Positions 33,245-45,438 of a DNA stretch of 64,000 nt are shown here, in pieces (the stretch's first letter is position 1; every line of letters begins with the position of its first letter). The notes under the pieces are model-generated. The model was not told the DNA's origin and made no database searches. It saw only the letters and a program-made list of their open reading frames with translations. The position numbers and the translations under genes are program-made. Source of the DNA: Rhabditophanes sp. KR3021 (taxonomy: Eukaryota > Nematoda > Chromadorea > Rhabditida > Alloionematidae); NCBI GenBank assembly GCA_963281155.1, contig CAUJLY010000004.1, forward strand, positions 1,426,001 to 1,490,000, written 5' to 3'.

Positions 33245-35104
33245 ATGGATGAAGTTTATTCTGATGGTAGTAGTTCTTTGTTGGAGGGGGATCGTACTGC
33301 TGGCATCTTTTTAGGAAACACCTCAAAAGAAGAGTGGCAACATTTTATGTATTTGAGATCAACACCTGGGAAGTCCAACGTTGACAGTTGGGCCCTTTTC
33401 TTCGTTGTCATTTGTAATTTGTTGGGAGCCATAGGTGTATTCTCAAATCTTTTCGTCATCGTCGCCCTTCTCCTCAACCGCAAAAGGATGTTGTCAAACA
33501 TTTTTTATGTCTTGGTGTTACATTGTTCAATCGTTGACATCATCCGAGGAATTTGCCTAATTATCTACGGCTTGCCTAATTTGTTGATCAGCGTAGGCTT
33601 AACAATGTCTGGAAGGCATGGCTTGTTTAATGTAAGCAACAATAACAAATCTACTAATAATCATGTATTTCACACCAATTTAGACTCAACGTTACGCTAC
33701 TTTAATTTTACGAAGTTGTAATTTGTTGACAATCTTCAACTTATTAATATTCACAACAAATGAATTTATAGTCATTAAGTTTCCTCTTCATTATCGGCGT
33801 TACTTTTCACGCCGAATTGTTCTCTTCTTAATTTCACTCGGTTGGCTGATTTCAATTTTGTTTGGGGTTGTGTATGTAATATTGAACACAATTTATGGGA
33901 CTAACTCGCTGATGATCCAAATGGAAGTTCCCAACTCCACAAACCCCTTCAATCTTTTCTCCCCAACTAACTATTCCCTCAACTATACATTAGTCAACTT
34001 CCATAACAACTTCAACATAGAAAACATGAAGAGAGTGGAAAATTCAAAACTTGATGCAGTCACCATCTCATCCCTTATCATTTTTATTTTATGTTATCTT
34101 TGCTTGTTTATTGTACTCGTAAGTTTTATGACTCATTTGGTTTTCTATTTTTATATGATATTATATAATATTTTTATTTGATGTAAATGACTGAATTAAT
34201 ATTTAGATATGTTACGGTATGATATTGAGAAGGATAAAAAAATTCCATTCTGCATCAGCTGGCAAAGATAGCACTAACTTTCATTCACAAGAATCCAAAA
34301 AAATAATGAAGAAAGCTCCTTTGAAAAAATGCACCTCATCTGTTTCGCTTGGGAATGGGCGAGTAAACTCAAACGCTTCTTTGTTTGATAAAAAAGGCTC
34401 CTCTCCAGCTAGTTGCAGAATGTCAATGAAGAGAGGAAATTCATACAAGAAGTGGAAAACACACATTATGTCCAGACACAAATATTTAATCGTCATCGGA
34501 ACAGTTCTCTTTGTTGACATTCTTTTTCTATTACCTTATTCAACAATCCAAATGGTTTCAATCTTGTATATCACAAACAAATTAAGCACGAGTGAAGTCC
34601 TGAGCAGCACAATTCGGTGGGGTTTGCAATTAATGATTGGTTAGTTTGCGTTTCATAAACCCTGAGAGAGTATCATGATGATACAAAATTTAAAAATTCC
34701 TGCTTTTGTTAAGTATGATATGTACTTGCTTAGAGTTAGTTGGCAATTAAGTATAAAAGTCTTTTTAAGTCAAACTATAATATATGTCAACTTTTGTAGG
34801 AGTTCATTCCGTTTGTCAGCCGATGTGTTACTTCAGAATGAATGAGTTCAGACAAATGGCGTGTTGTGGTAAATCAAACTTAGACAGGGCCAAATCATTT
34901 TCAGCAGCTCACAAAAACTACAATTACACCAAGTCTCATGGGGCAGATGAAAATATGGCGAGAATGATGAAAGAACAAAACAGGATGTTAGGTATGCGTG
35001 TATTAAACTAAAAATGGAATAAAAATGTAGATTAAAGGGATAATTGAGAAACTGCTTTAGGATTTATTAATTTGACAGGATCATTAGCATCTAAGAACTC
35101 TTGA
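33245..35104 (+). CDS. rhodopsin-like GPCR (orphan), 5 exons, 490 aa
   Basis: Exons are 33245-33631, 33684-34118, 34207-34639, 34800-34991 and 35079-35104; all joins keep phase. The extracellular N-terminus of about 50 residues carries an NTS glycosylation site. TM1 starts LFFVVICNLLGAIGVFSNLF. TM2 includes IFYVLVLHCSIVDIIRGICL. TM3 ends CNLLTIFNLLIFTTNEFIVIK, where the DRY position reads NEF and is followed by the normal IxxPLHY pattern. TM4 has LFLISLGWLISILFGVVYVI. The second loop has several NST-type sites. The third loop is long and basic (GKDSTNFHSQESKK to KRGNSYKKWK). TM6 is LIVIGTVLFVDILFLLPYS. TM7 ends HSVCQPMCYFRMNEF, with QPMCY in the NPxxY place. The ligand is unknown; it is probably a nematode-specific peptide-type receptor. 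Confidence 0.85.
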
Positions 35105-35114
35105 AAGATTAGTT

Positions 35115-35357
35115 TTGCAACTTCTTTCTTTCTGGAAACAATTGTTTCACGATTATTTTGAATGTGCAAGGTACTTAAAAACACTAGGTATACAGTCACC
35201 GAAATTTAAACAATTATCAGCAATATTAAACACTTATCATCATATTAATCTTATTTTCGACGTAGGTAATGAGGTCGTAATTTTGGATGAAATTGACGAG
35301 CAACCACCACAAGAAATTATCAAGGAAACAACAACTTCAACACACAATAGTTTCTGC
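35115..35357 (+). CDS. unassigned open frame after the GPCR
   Basis: Protein-like frame reading LLSFWKQLFHDYFECARYLK, TLGIQSPKFKQLSAILNTYH and VVILDEIDEQPPQEI, ending at a plausible donor (AG|GTAAGT near 35362). A possible acceptor (GATTAG) precedes it. It may be one exon of a gene whose other exons I cannot find, or a relic. No family is recognised. Confidence 0.3.
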
Positions 35358-35480
35358 ACTAGGTAAGTTTGATAAAAAACATAATATAATTAATATTTAT
35401 TGTTACAAATTTGAGCAAATTAAATCAAAAGTAATTAAAAGACAAATGATTATTTCCTTAACTTTCATTATACTCCACTT

Positions 35481-36226
35481 TCAATTCAGCCAAAGACAAA
35501 CGGCATGTTGCACTAGGTCGTCTTGCTCTTTTTGCTCAACAGCAGCTATATTATCATCATCCCATTCATCTGATGGCTTCAAAGCAGCTTCATTTGCATT
35601 GATACTTTCTTTATTATTAAGGCGAGACTTAGTAGCCGTTGCATTAATCTATCTTGCTTTTTGATGGAGTCTCTGTCCACTGCAGTCAAATCTTTTTCAT
35701 CCTTCAATTTAGCTACGATTGTTACAGCTGTATTTTCGCTACTATTAGCCAAATAGTCACTTTTTTCTGTCTATATTTAACACTAGACTGAGTTCTTTTT
35801 CTATATAGACTCTCCAAGGCCTTTTCCTGCTCTTCAGTCAATTCGACGTCACAATCTAACTGATCAACAGCTAATCCACGTTCCGTATGCTTACGTTTTC
35901 CAGATTTTTTGGTACTGCATTTAATACCTCTAAGGTATGAAGCAACGTTTCATAGGGCATAGAACACTTTAAACCATTCTCAATAACAGTGAGCGTGAAA
36001 TAAGTAGATTCTCAAGCAGCAATGTAGAAATTATTAGAATTATATTTTTAAGATTGTAAAGATTGAAATGCTGTCTTCTACAACGATGAATAGTATATCC
36101 ATCATTCAAAGAAGTTTTAGAGCTTCCATGGTAGATTGCAGTACTAAATAACGGCAAAGTTGGCGAATCCCTAGCCAAATCACAGACATTTGCAAGTGAA
36201 TCGACATTTTCCAACTCGTGTATCAT
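35481..36226 (-). pseudogene. frameshifted remnant of an unidentified gene
   Basis: Minus-strand frames in order are LENVDSLANVCDLARDSPTL with GSSKTSLNDGYTIHRCRRQH and a stop; then KKSGKRKHTERGLAVDQLDC, ELTEEQEKALESLYRKRT; then after a shift VTIVAKLKDEKDLTAVDRDS; then SRLNNKESINANEAALKPS and EWDDDNIAAVEQKEQDDLV to a TGA at 35481. Composition is clearly coding and charged, like a nuclear or RNA-processing protein, but I cannot name it. At least three frame changes and one stop mark it as inactive. Confidence 0.5.
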
Positions 36227-37277
36227 ATAATTATAGAGACGAGTATATGTATTTGTTTCGTAGTCATCTCTTTCCGATTTCGTTTTTTCAATCTATCAAC
36301 CAATTTTTTATTAAAATTTGTATATTGCACAAGTACTTATTTACACCAAATTGAATACCACTTCTTTATTCCTATAAATATTCAATTCTTTTTTGCAGAC
36401 AAAGTTCAACCGAAAATGCTTCTCATCAATATTCAATTCGTTTTTGCAGGCAAAGATCAGCCGAATATCCTTCTCATCACAGTCAAAGAAGAATTTCACT
36501 ATTTTCTAACCTGATCACGTCAAACGAATTTTCAAACATCAACAAAAATAAAGGACCCGACCTTTTGATATCTACGGCAAGGCGACCTCACATACCAGCA
36601 CGGCATCAAGGTTCATCTTCATTGCGTAGATAGTAAACAGATACTACTAAACTTATACTTTAAGCAAAACCACACTCATTACTACTTAATTATTATGACA
36701 TTTATATATTATTTTAATCTTTTTACATTTATATACCACTAAATACACATTAATCCTGACAACACCGTCAATCTATAAAAAATACCAAAAAACAGAACAC
36801 TAAAGCACAATATAAAAAGTGTTGCTCTTGATAATACTTGTGATGACGAATATTTTATGTTAAGAACAACATCTGTTCCTTGACAGACACAGTGATATTG
36901 AGACTATAAATACCACTCAATCTAATCATTATCTCTTCCATTAATAAAAGTGTGATTTTCTTTTTTCACCTCTTTATTTAGACATCATCCAATAATCAAT
37001 GTTTAACTAAAAAATAATACTCAATATTCCTATTGAAAAATAAAAATTCCTATGTATAGTTAGAATTTGAGTATGCCTCGTGACGGACCCATCACTGGTG
37101 CGAATGTTTGTTATCAAACGTGTGGTGGTGCGTGTCATACATACACACACGTTTTCATCCTAATTTCACTTTTAAAATAATTATATTTATCATTTTAATA
37201 AGTTAACTTTAATGTTATTTATTTAGTACTTTTTTAGAAACATCAAAAGTTAATTTATTTTCATTGTCTATTGTAAA
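36227..37277. other. intergenic, upstream region of the ret-1 long isoform
   Basis: No gene is recognised. ATTCAATTCxTTTTTGCAG segments at about 36380-36450 are an imperfect direct repeat. The distal ret-1 promoter should lie in the right-hand part. Confidence 0.45.
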
Positions 37278-40200
37278 ATGGAGAATAAAGAAGTCAAAAA
37301 CGGACATTCTGATGATGATTATGAGATTATTAGTCATGAAGGTAAGAACGAGACTTTTTGTGATCTATAGTTGATGTTTTAGGAGTAGATGAATTATCAA
37401 AAATTGTTGAAATAGATCACAAGAAAAAAGAACATGAAATAGATCACAAGAAAAAAGAACATGAAGCAGACCACAAGAAAGGGGAACACACAGCAGACCA
37501 CAAGAAAGAAGAACATAAAGCAGATCCCAAGAAAGAAGAACATAAAGCAGACCATAAAAAAGAAGAAACTGAATCACTGCGAGAGCAAGAAGAACGTTTA
37601 AAGGATGAATACATATCTCAAATTTCAGATATTTCAAAATATTTGCCCTTCATTTCATCTGGCAAGGTTGAGCCCAAGGTAAGTGAGAAAGTGACATTAT
37701 TTTTAAGATATCAAAAATTAATAATTAGTAAAAACCCCAACACCCCCTTTTTTCAACAGCTGTTTTGTCCAAGGGCACAACTGACTATTTAGTAGTGATG
37801 TTTTTCTTCCCGTTTCAATACTAACATTGTTCTAAACATTAAAACAACCGTTTATCCCAACCATTGAATAGTAATGTTGTTCGTCTAAATCCGAATATAA
37901 ATAAAAAATATCAAAAATAACTTTTCATATCCACCTCTTTTTGTTGTTAAATTTATAAGAGCTAATATATATTTATGCATATTATATGTTTAGCTTATGT
38001 TTCACTAGTCTTATACCCTTACATTTGATTTAAAAGTCAACGTGTGTATGTGTGCCAACATTATAAAAACCACTAAATCTCTACATTTCTTTACACTTTT
38101 TTGTTTATTTTAAAATTTGCGTTTTCTATTTTCTTTATTAGCTATTGTCAACAATATATTCCAAAGTTGATATAAAAAATCATTTTTTGTCATCAGCAAT
38201 TGTATGTTTAGATGTAGAATATTGTGTAATTGTAGTATATTTAGATATGTTTAATATTTGAAGTATTTCAAGCAATCAGTTGTCGCGTTTTTTTATGTCC
38301 GCTAGCCTCTTGAAACATTCCCTTTTTGATGTTACTATAACATCAACCACAGCATCATATTTTTAGTTCATCAATATTTTTTGTATTTCAATGTGTCATA
38401 CTAGTGGTGTTACTTTTAGTAATTATTTTTTCACAAATTAAAAGAGACTTTTCCAAAAACTATTTCTGTAATCACCACCAAGCAGTCTCTTTTGACAAAG
38501 GTTCTTTTTTGATAGTAGTTTTATTGCAAATGTTCGAACTAGTATATTGTTATGCCTCTGTATGAGGATAATATTCTCGGTAGATATTTTATTTAACATG
38601 TACTTTTATCTATATGTATCACCCAACTCTTACCACCGCCAATCTCCACGCCACCATCCATTAGACCATGTGCAACATTAATCGTGGAAAAGATTCCCTT
38701 TAAACAGTGCCCATTGCGTACGCTTTGTGACAGTCTTGAACCATAAAGGTCATCATCTCTTTAAAAATACAAGACGCATGATTAGCTTGCCACACACTGC
38801 AGGATAATACTATAACAACGTCCCAACACTTGAAAGTGGCATTGTGATAAAAATTGATTCACAAAAGTACCCCTTATCTATATACTCACTCCATTTTAAT
38901 ACAATACTCATTCTCCAACCACAAATTCGAACGCCACTCCATCCAAACTGTTATCTTATATAGTCTGTTTGTGCAAAATTTGTATAATCGCCCCTAACTC
39001 ACTCCCTCCATTATTTAGTAAAAATGAGTTTTTGGCTCACTATAAAATTCATTTAAATATGGCCGTGCCCTGTTTTCTAGTAAAGGGTAACTCTTTTACA
39101 TCCACACCACTAATTTAAATAAATAATAGTCTCTTTGGTATCAAAAGACAACCTCATTAAATGGGCATCTTCTGGGTCTATTGTTGAGGCAATTAAACAA
39201 AATGGTAGAATATTATGTATTCTTTTGACTACATTACAATCTATCCGACTTTTTGTTTAAACTTAATTAGAAAGGATATTTTAATCATTTATTTTCAAAC
39301 TTTATAGATATCACCAACTACAATGGAAAAGAATGTTGAAGACAGTATTAAGGGACATCACCCTCAGGATTCTTCCAAATTTGAAGATGATGATATGTTG
39401 GTGGCTAGTACGGAGAAGGTTGTTCATAGTATTTTGGATAATATTGAGGATTCTTTTGAGCAAATTCATCATCAAGGGTCTGTTCAGAAGGAACAAAAGA
39501 AGGAAGAGGGTAATTTTTGATAATTCAAGAGCGTATATTTAGTATTCATCTATTTTGTTTCAGGTCCATCTAAGTCAGAGCAAATCAAGCAATTTGGACT
39601 AGATTTATTCGAAGCTATTTCCGAAAAGGCCGAACAAGTTTATGAGAATGTCGTTGAGGAAGCAAAGGACTTTGCCGAACCAGCCTCTAAAGAACCCACA
39701 CCTGAAGTTGTTGATGCAGAAGCTGAGAAGCTGTGGGCCATGGAAAAGGATTTATTTACTGGTTGTGTCGAAAGCGAACAAAAGTACGATACTTTAGAGG
39801 AAGCTGTTGGCAAAAAAAGCATTTGGGACGATGAACCAGTCAAAAAGGAAGCCAATTTTGACACTGAATCACCAAGCCCACCCCATCAAAGTCCATCTCA
39901 CCATATGGTTAGAAGTGACTCGTATGATGATTTCGTAGCTGAAGCCGCTCGTGATTTTGAGGCTACTTCTCAACAAGCCCAATCTCACTTTGACGCAAAT
40001 TCTCCCAACTTTGATGAAATATTTGCTCGCGCACAAACCAAAGATGAATTTAGATCTGAAAGGGAAGCCGTTCATTCTATGCAAAAGGGCCACGATGCCT
40101 TTGTCGCCGACTTAGAAGAAGCTGACCTTTACGTTGAACCACTCCAACAAAAATACAATGATATCATTAATCAATCTCCTCCGCCCCTTACCACATTCTC

Positions 40201-43200
40201 TGGCAACATTCCTCAAAAGTTGGGGTCGGCCATGTCCAAAGATGAGGAATCACCGCTTATAGAGGAACCATCCATTCAATCACCTATCGAGTCAAAGATT
40301 ACCGCTTTGACTCAAGCCATTCCAACAAGCTTAGATGATTTAATCAATGACACCATGACACAACAACAACACTTTGAGGGTACGTCTTTTTACATTTTTG
40401 TTATAGTACATTCTGTTCCATTCTCCTCTCTTACCAAAGAACCCTTGCCTGTCTTACGATCTGCTTTCTATTTCATAATCAAAATTTCATTATTTCCTTT
40501 ACAGACCAATTTAAGCAGCCCAAAATGGATACTTTTAATGATAACAATCAAAGCCTCAAGACAGGTATGTTAAATTTTCTTTCATAACATGTTGTTGATC
40601 ATCAAATGATAACAAAAGTGCTTAAAAGAAAAGCTTTTTAAAAAGTCATTACATTTATTTTTTAGCTATCGCCATGGATGAAGTTCGAGATGAGAAGGAG
40701 ATAGGTATGCTTTGAAAATATTGACAAACTAATCATTTTGTTTAGGCAAAGATATTAGTCACGCCGTTGAAGACATGCATACCAATATTGATGATTTGAT
40801 GGGAAGTTATGAACATGTTAAGGCTCCCGAAAGCCATACCGAAACTAAGGATCCATTCCCAAGTGATCCTTTCGCAAGTGATATTAAGCATCATGTTATG
40901 GCTGACCTCCCCATCCAGCCCATCATGAGTTCAACAAATCTTTGGGAGACAGTTTCAAGAAAGAACATGAGACTGAGTTGGTTCAAGATCTCTTAGGAGA
41001 TGTCGTTGAACCAGCCAAGCACCATCAACACGATGACCACCTTTCTCATCACTTTAAGACAGAAGACATCAAACCAACACACGTTGAGGAGGAAAAGGAA
41101 GATGCCTTCGACGAAGCTACTCACCACAAGGAAGTTTTGGAAGACGAAGATGCCGAAGAGAACATGTTTTCCCGAGACAGACCTATCCTGATCGGAACTT
41201 CTACTGAAATGCATCACCAAGCCGACGCTTTCAACATCCCTCGCCCACCAACTCCTCCAAAGGAACTGACCGATGAAGAATTCCAACCCACATCAATTGA
41301 CCTGGGCCCACCACCTCACCACTTCACCGAAGGAACTCATCACTCCACCGAAGGAACTCACCACAAATCCATCCTAAAGAAAAACTATGAAGGAAAAGGA
41401 TGGTTTGATTTCAAATCATGCAACCCCGAAGGTAAGTCAACTCCCGCAAATATATCCCACAAAAATAATAATATCACATGATTAAGTGATAAATTATTGC
41501 TGTGCCATTACTTATTTCCAATCACAAGGGAGGGTACATGCCCCATGACTTTAATACATGGCCATGGACTGATAACAAAGCGCCTTCTTTTGTGGCATTG
41601 AGTCTGTGCCAGTCAGTATTATCTGGTAGTTGAAATGATGGTGGCCACATCTATATTTGTATGTTTTTATGTATGTGCGTGGTTTCCAGGATAGATATAA
41701 TGCGTCTATTTTGTGCGATATACTGTTTGATAGTAAGGCATATACAATATTATTGTATTGTGCGTTGTTGCCTTTAGCTTCATATTACTCAGTGCATTTA
41801 TTATAAATATGTAGTTAGGGTAAAAAGTGAGTGGTGCGTTAGGCAAATCTGTACTTTTAGTCGCATGACTGTCTTGGTGTTGTTTGGTGTTTATTTGTAC
41901 ACTTCATTTCGATTTTTAAAGCTCCGTTATTTTTACGCTTTTTCACTTAATAACTTAGTTTAATTCAAGCATAATAATGTCAAAAATCGGATCCCTATTC
42001 AGAGGCCTGTATTCAGTGTTTCTTTTTATAACTAAAAATCTCCTCAAACTACTATCTAATGTTTCACTCTATGTTTCATTTGTTTATTTGCTTGTGATTA
42101 TTTTGAAATATGCAAAAAGTAGAATCGAGAAATGTCAATGTTGTGAGTTTGGGATGTTTTATTTGGGATATTTCATTTAATAAATTGGTTGGACAACAAT
42201 ATATTCACCACCATTTATAAACTATAAAAGTCCATCTTTTGGGTAAAGAAGTGAGAGATAACAAGAGGGATGATTTGGTATTGTCTCTTTGTAATGAGGG
42301 TCTCTTAGTCCCTGTACTTCTTTATATTTAACAATGTAGTACATATAGTACATATGCAATGTAGATATTTTGGGGTAAAAGAGCCAAATTGAGGGACAAC
42401 ATTACTCAGAAGAAATATGCTAAAAGAATGTAAATAATTTAATGAACCATACCTAAAACGAGACCTGAGTCTTATTAAGATCAAATATAACACAACTTTA
42501 AAAAAGACACTTTTGTCTCTCCACTATAGGTAATAGCTCCCTGATTGATTTTGATTCATTGTCACTGCCAGTACACACATTACTAAATATATAGATATCC
42601 ACATCGACGTAATAATAAATACATCTACACCACCTTCTCCCACCAAAAAACATCAATCAGGTCGATGGTGGTGCTGCCAACTTTATTTTCTAGACTGCCC
42701 ATTTGTTTCGTCGTCTTCTTCGTAAAACCAGGGAGAAACGAGGACAACACGCTAACAAAGACACGTTTCCATTTTTTATGGCTTTTACCTTTTTTTAGTT
42801 TGTTGTACAGTCACTTTGTCTTCTCCACATCATTGCATTATTTTATTTGTTTTTGAACAATATTTATCCCATTAGTTTATTTTGCTAGATTCTTATAAAA
42901 AGATTAGATATCATGTCAAGAAAAGATTCATTCAAGAAGAAGAGCGTTAGCGCTGGACCTGTTTGGGTGCCAGCTACTGATCCCGTTGGTAAATGTAAAT
43001 AAACTAACTAAAACTTTCTTACAACCTTCTTTTAAACTTTACTTATTAATTCAAATTATTGTAGTGGTTGACCTCGTCTACTGGAGAGATCTCAAGAAAT
43101 CCGGAATCGCCCTTGGCTTGTCTCTTTTTGCCTTGATCGCCGTCTCCAAAATTTCTCTCATCACACTATTTGCCTATGGATCACTACTTGTACTTTGCGG

Positions 43201-43675
43201 AACTCTCGGATTCAGAGCCTTCAAACTTGTTGAAGCCAGAGTCAAGGGAACTGAACCAACTCACCCATTCGAAGAACTCTTGAAAGAGGAATTGGTTATT
43301 CCAGGGGAGAAGGTACATGGTCAAGTTGATGTATTGGTTGGGGAACTTCAATGTATTGTTAATAAGCTGCAAAAGATTGTCTTGATTGACAATATCTGTG
43401 AATCTGTCAAATTCGCCCTCTTCTGCTGGATTTTGACTTACGTCGGAGCTTGTATTTCCCTCTTCTGCATTGCTTTCTTAGCCATCGTTGGAGTCTTCAC
43501 CATTCCAAAGGTCTATGAAATGTACAAAGAGCCAATTGACGCCAACCTCAAGCTTGTCAAGGAACAACTAAACGCCGTCTGCGTGACCGTTCATGAAAAG
43601 TTACCTTTCCTAGGAAGCTTGTGCTGCAACAAATCAACCGCCCCTCAAGTCGAAGAAGAGAAGAAAGACCAATAA
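37278..43675 (+). CDS. ret-1: reticulon, long isoform and shared C-terminal domain
   Basis: ER-shaping membrane protein. Long-form exons are 37278-37341, 37383-37678, 39308-39509, 39564-40379, 40505-40564, 40666-40704, 40746-41431 and 43065-43675, about 924 aa. The first seven exons are acidic and repeat-rich, with long Glu/His/Pro tracts and short helical patches (LFEAISEKAEQVYENVVEEA; DFEATSQQAQ). The last exon is the reticulon homology domain: VDLVYWRDLKKSGIALGLSL, a first hydrophobic hairpin, the hydrophilic loop (VKGTEPTHPFEELLKEEL), the second hairpin (FALFCWILTYVGACISLFCI), then PKVYEMYKEPIDANLKL. The tail ends EEEKKDQ. Exon 7 is one base short of phase: at the CCCC run near 40909-40912 the frame slips, which a fifth C would repair. 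This is an assembly error or a lesion confined to the long form. Two short first exons are listed separately. Confidence 0.93.
37409..37566 (+). repeat. ret-1: 27-bp coding tandem repeat (x6) in ret-1 exon 2
   Basis: Six successive nine-residue units of the type E-A-D-H-K-K-E-E-H, slightly diverged, giving a highly charged stretch. Confidence 0.9.
41432..41976. other. ret-1 intron 7, proximal promoter of internal first exons
   Basis: Non-coding. It should contain the promoter for the first exon at 41977, but I see no definite TATA or motif. Confidence 0.4.
41977..42142 (+). CDS. ret-1: ret-1 alternative first exon (hydrophobic N-terminus)
   Basis: ATG frame MSKIGSLFRGLYSVFLFITK continuing NLLKLLSNVSLYVSFVYLLV and RIEKCQC, ending at donor TGTT|GTGAGT with one leftover base. 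The reticulon-domain exon at 43065 needs exactly one base, giving CQC-LVDLVYW. The product would be a reticulon with an extra N-terminal membrane segment. Confidence 0.6.
42913..42988 (+). CDS. ret-1: ret-1 short-isoform first exon
   Basis: ATG frame MSRKDSFKKKSVSAGPVWVP ATDPV ends at GTTG|GTAAAT with one leftover base. It joins to the reticulon domain as ATDPV-VVDLVYW. This matches the short reticulon forms known in animals. It has its own upstream region of about 770 bp after the previous alternative exon. Confidence 0.85.
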
Positions 43676-44036
43676 ATCCAAATGGGTCTAAACAACACAA
43701 TATCCATCCTCCGTCCTTTCTCTTCATTCCTTGGCCGTTTATCTATATAATTTTAAGAACACATCATACCCCCTCCGCATCTATTGCGCTGTCGGAGTAA
43801 TCTTCGTAATTACACTTCTAATATAAAAATTAAGAAATGTATACAAGATCCCGCTTTTGATGGTTCTATCATTCATCCTAACTATATTATAATATTACTA
43901 TCCAGATAAATTTTATAATTTCATAAACCATCATTTTAATATTATTTAGACAATGAAATTATTATTTGCTTTTATTATGTGCTTACAAGCTTTAATTAAA
44001 ACAACTTATTAAAAAAATATTTGAAACAATTGATTA
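43676..44036. other. ret-1 3' flank between convergent genes
   Basis: 3' UTR-like sequence of ret-1, then AT-rich spacer. No feature beyond that. Confidence 0.5.
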
Positions 44037-44947
44037 TTATTGTAAATTAAAATTGAACGCAAAAAATAAACATATAATACTAAGGCAATGGATAGGTAAT
44101 GAAGAAGAGACTTTTGAATTGTCGAGGAAAGTCGTTGATAAAATAGGTGCTTCCGTATTTTGATCACCTAATTGTAGATTTAATTTGTTACATAGTGGTG
44201 ATGAACAACAACACGTTTTTAATAGTTTATCTATATTTGCACAGTTGTCAGTTAATTCGTAGGAGTTACATAAAGAAATTGCATCGCAGTAGTAAAGCAT
44301 GCCTTCGGATCCCAAAGTAATGTTTGCACATGCGCCTGTACAGTTCATTTTGACAACTAGGCCAGCATCGTTGTCAAGAAATGTTGAGAAGTCAGCGTTA
44401 TGTGTTTGGGATTGGAGTGCTCCACTTATTAATTTTAATGAAGAAATGTCGTTTGAAAGTCTTTCGTACAGATCAATCCCAGCATAACACTCTATTTGAC
44501 CATCATAAGGAAAGGTAGTTGGTTCAGGCGGAGTGTCCGTGTGTGTTGAAGGCGACTCGTCAACCCATTTTGAATAAATCCAATTCTTAACATTGCAGTG
44601 GTCACTTAAATCGCAACAACACAATGACATGTCTAAATCAATTAATAATATCTAACTTATTTAATAACTTTACCCGCACCAGCTTTTTCACACTCATTAT
44701 TCATATGCAAAGTTGCGCAAACATCAAAAGGATCACACGAATAAATTGATACAGCCGTATTATGGACATTTAATGTCACATTGGAGCACATGCCTTCTGG
44801 ACATGGCATCAAGGCTGCTCCAACGTCCATCGAGTTAAACTTCGAACCCAATGCTACACCCACAAAACATTCTAATCCATCACAAGAACAATGATTTATT
44901 AAAGCCAAATAAATAATTAAAACAGAAAAGGGACCATCTAAAATCAT
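44037..44947 (-). CDS. secreted two-domain Ly6/uPAR-like protein, likely GPI-anchored
   Basis: Exons 44674-44947 and 44037-44632 are joined in phase, giving 289 aa. The signal peptide is FSVLIIYLALINHCSC-like. Domain 1 runs from GLECFVGVALG through CPEGMCSNVTL, SCDPFDVCATLHMNNEC to SLCCCDLSDHCN. Domain 2 runs from QIECYAGIDLY through CTGACANITL, YCDAISLCNSYE to KTCCCSSPLCNKL. Both end in the CCxxxxCN signature of Ly6/uPAR (LU) domains. A Thr/Pro-rich linker lies between them. The C-terminus SSSLPIHCLSIICLFFAFNF is hydrophobic without basic residues, as in GPI-anchor signals. Role unknown; LU proteins are surface or secreted ligand-binding modules. Confidence 0.85.
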
Positions 44948-45438
44948 AAAGCGGTTGTAATGAGAAAGGTAAATGTCAAGATGAATAGAAAATTAATTGG
45001 ATGATAATTGCATGGGTACATCTAATCATGGAAAAGATAAGAAACAACACACACATTGATTAGTTTATTGTTCTTTACTTTAGTTAAGGATGGAGGAAAC
45101 TTTGAAATGTAGCGGCTATTCAATGTTTGAGTCTTGAATGATTTGCCGTTGCTACTGACGTTTCCGGTAAAGACACAATTGAAGACATTGTTTTTAAGAA
45201 GACCTGTTCACACAATCTGTCCGGTGAGTTTAGGAACTGAGATCACAGTTTAGTCATCTCCTCACGAATACCATTCCCGAGAATTTCTTAAGTAAGGAAT
45301 AATCTTCAATTACTTTTCTTCCTCACCTTCATTCAGATTCTGAATATACTGGTGACCCGTGGCAATGTTTTTAGGAACATCCATCGCCTAAATCCGACTC
45401 CACTGTTCCCTAATGATTCAAAAAAATAAAGATGAGCA
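44948..45438. other. intergenic, nothing recognised
   Basis: The moderately less AT-rich stretch at 45100-45400 may contain further debris of the kinase-like remnant beside it, but no frame is readable. Confidence 0.4.
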
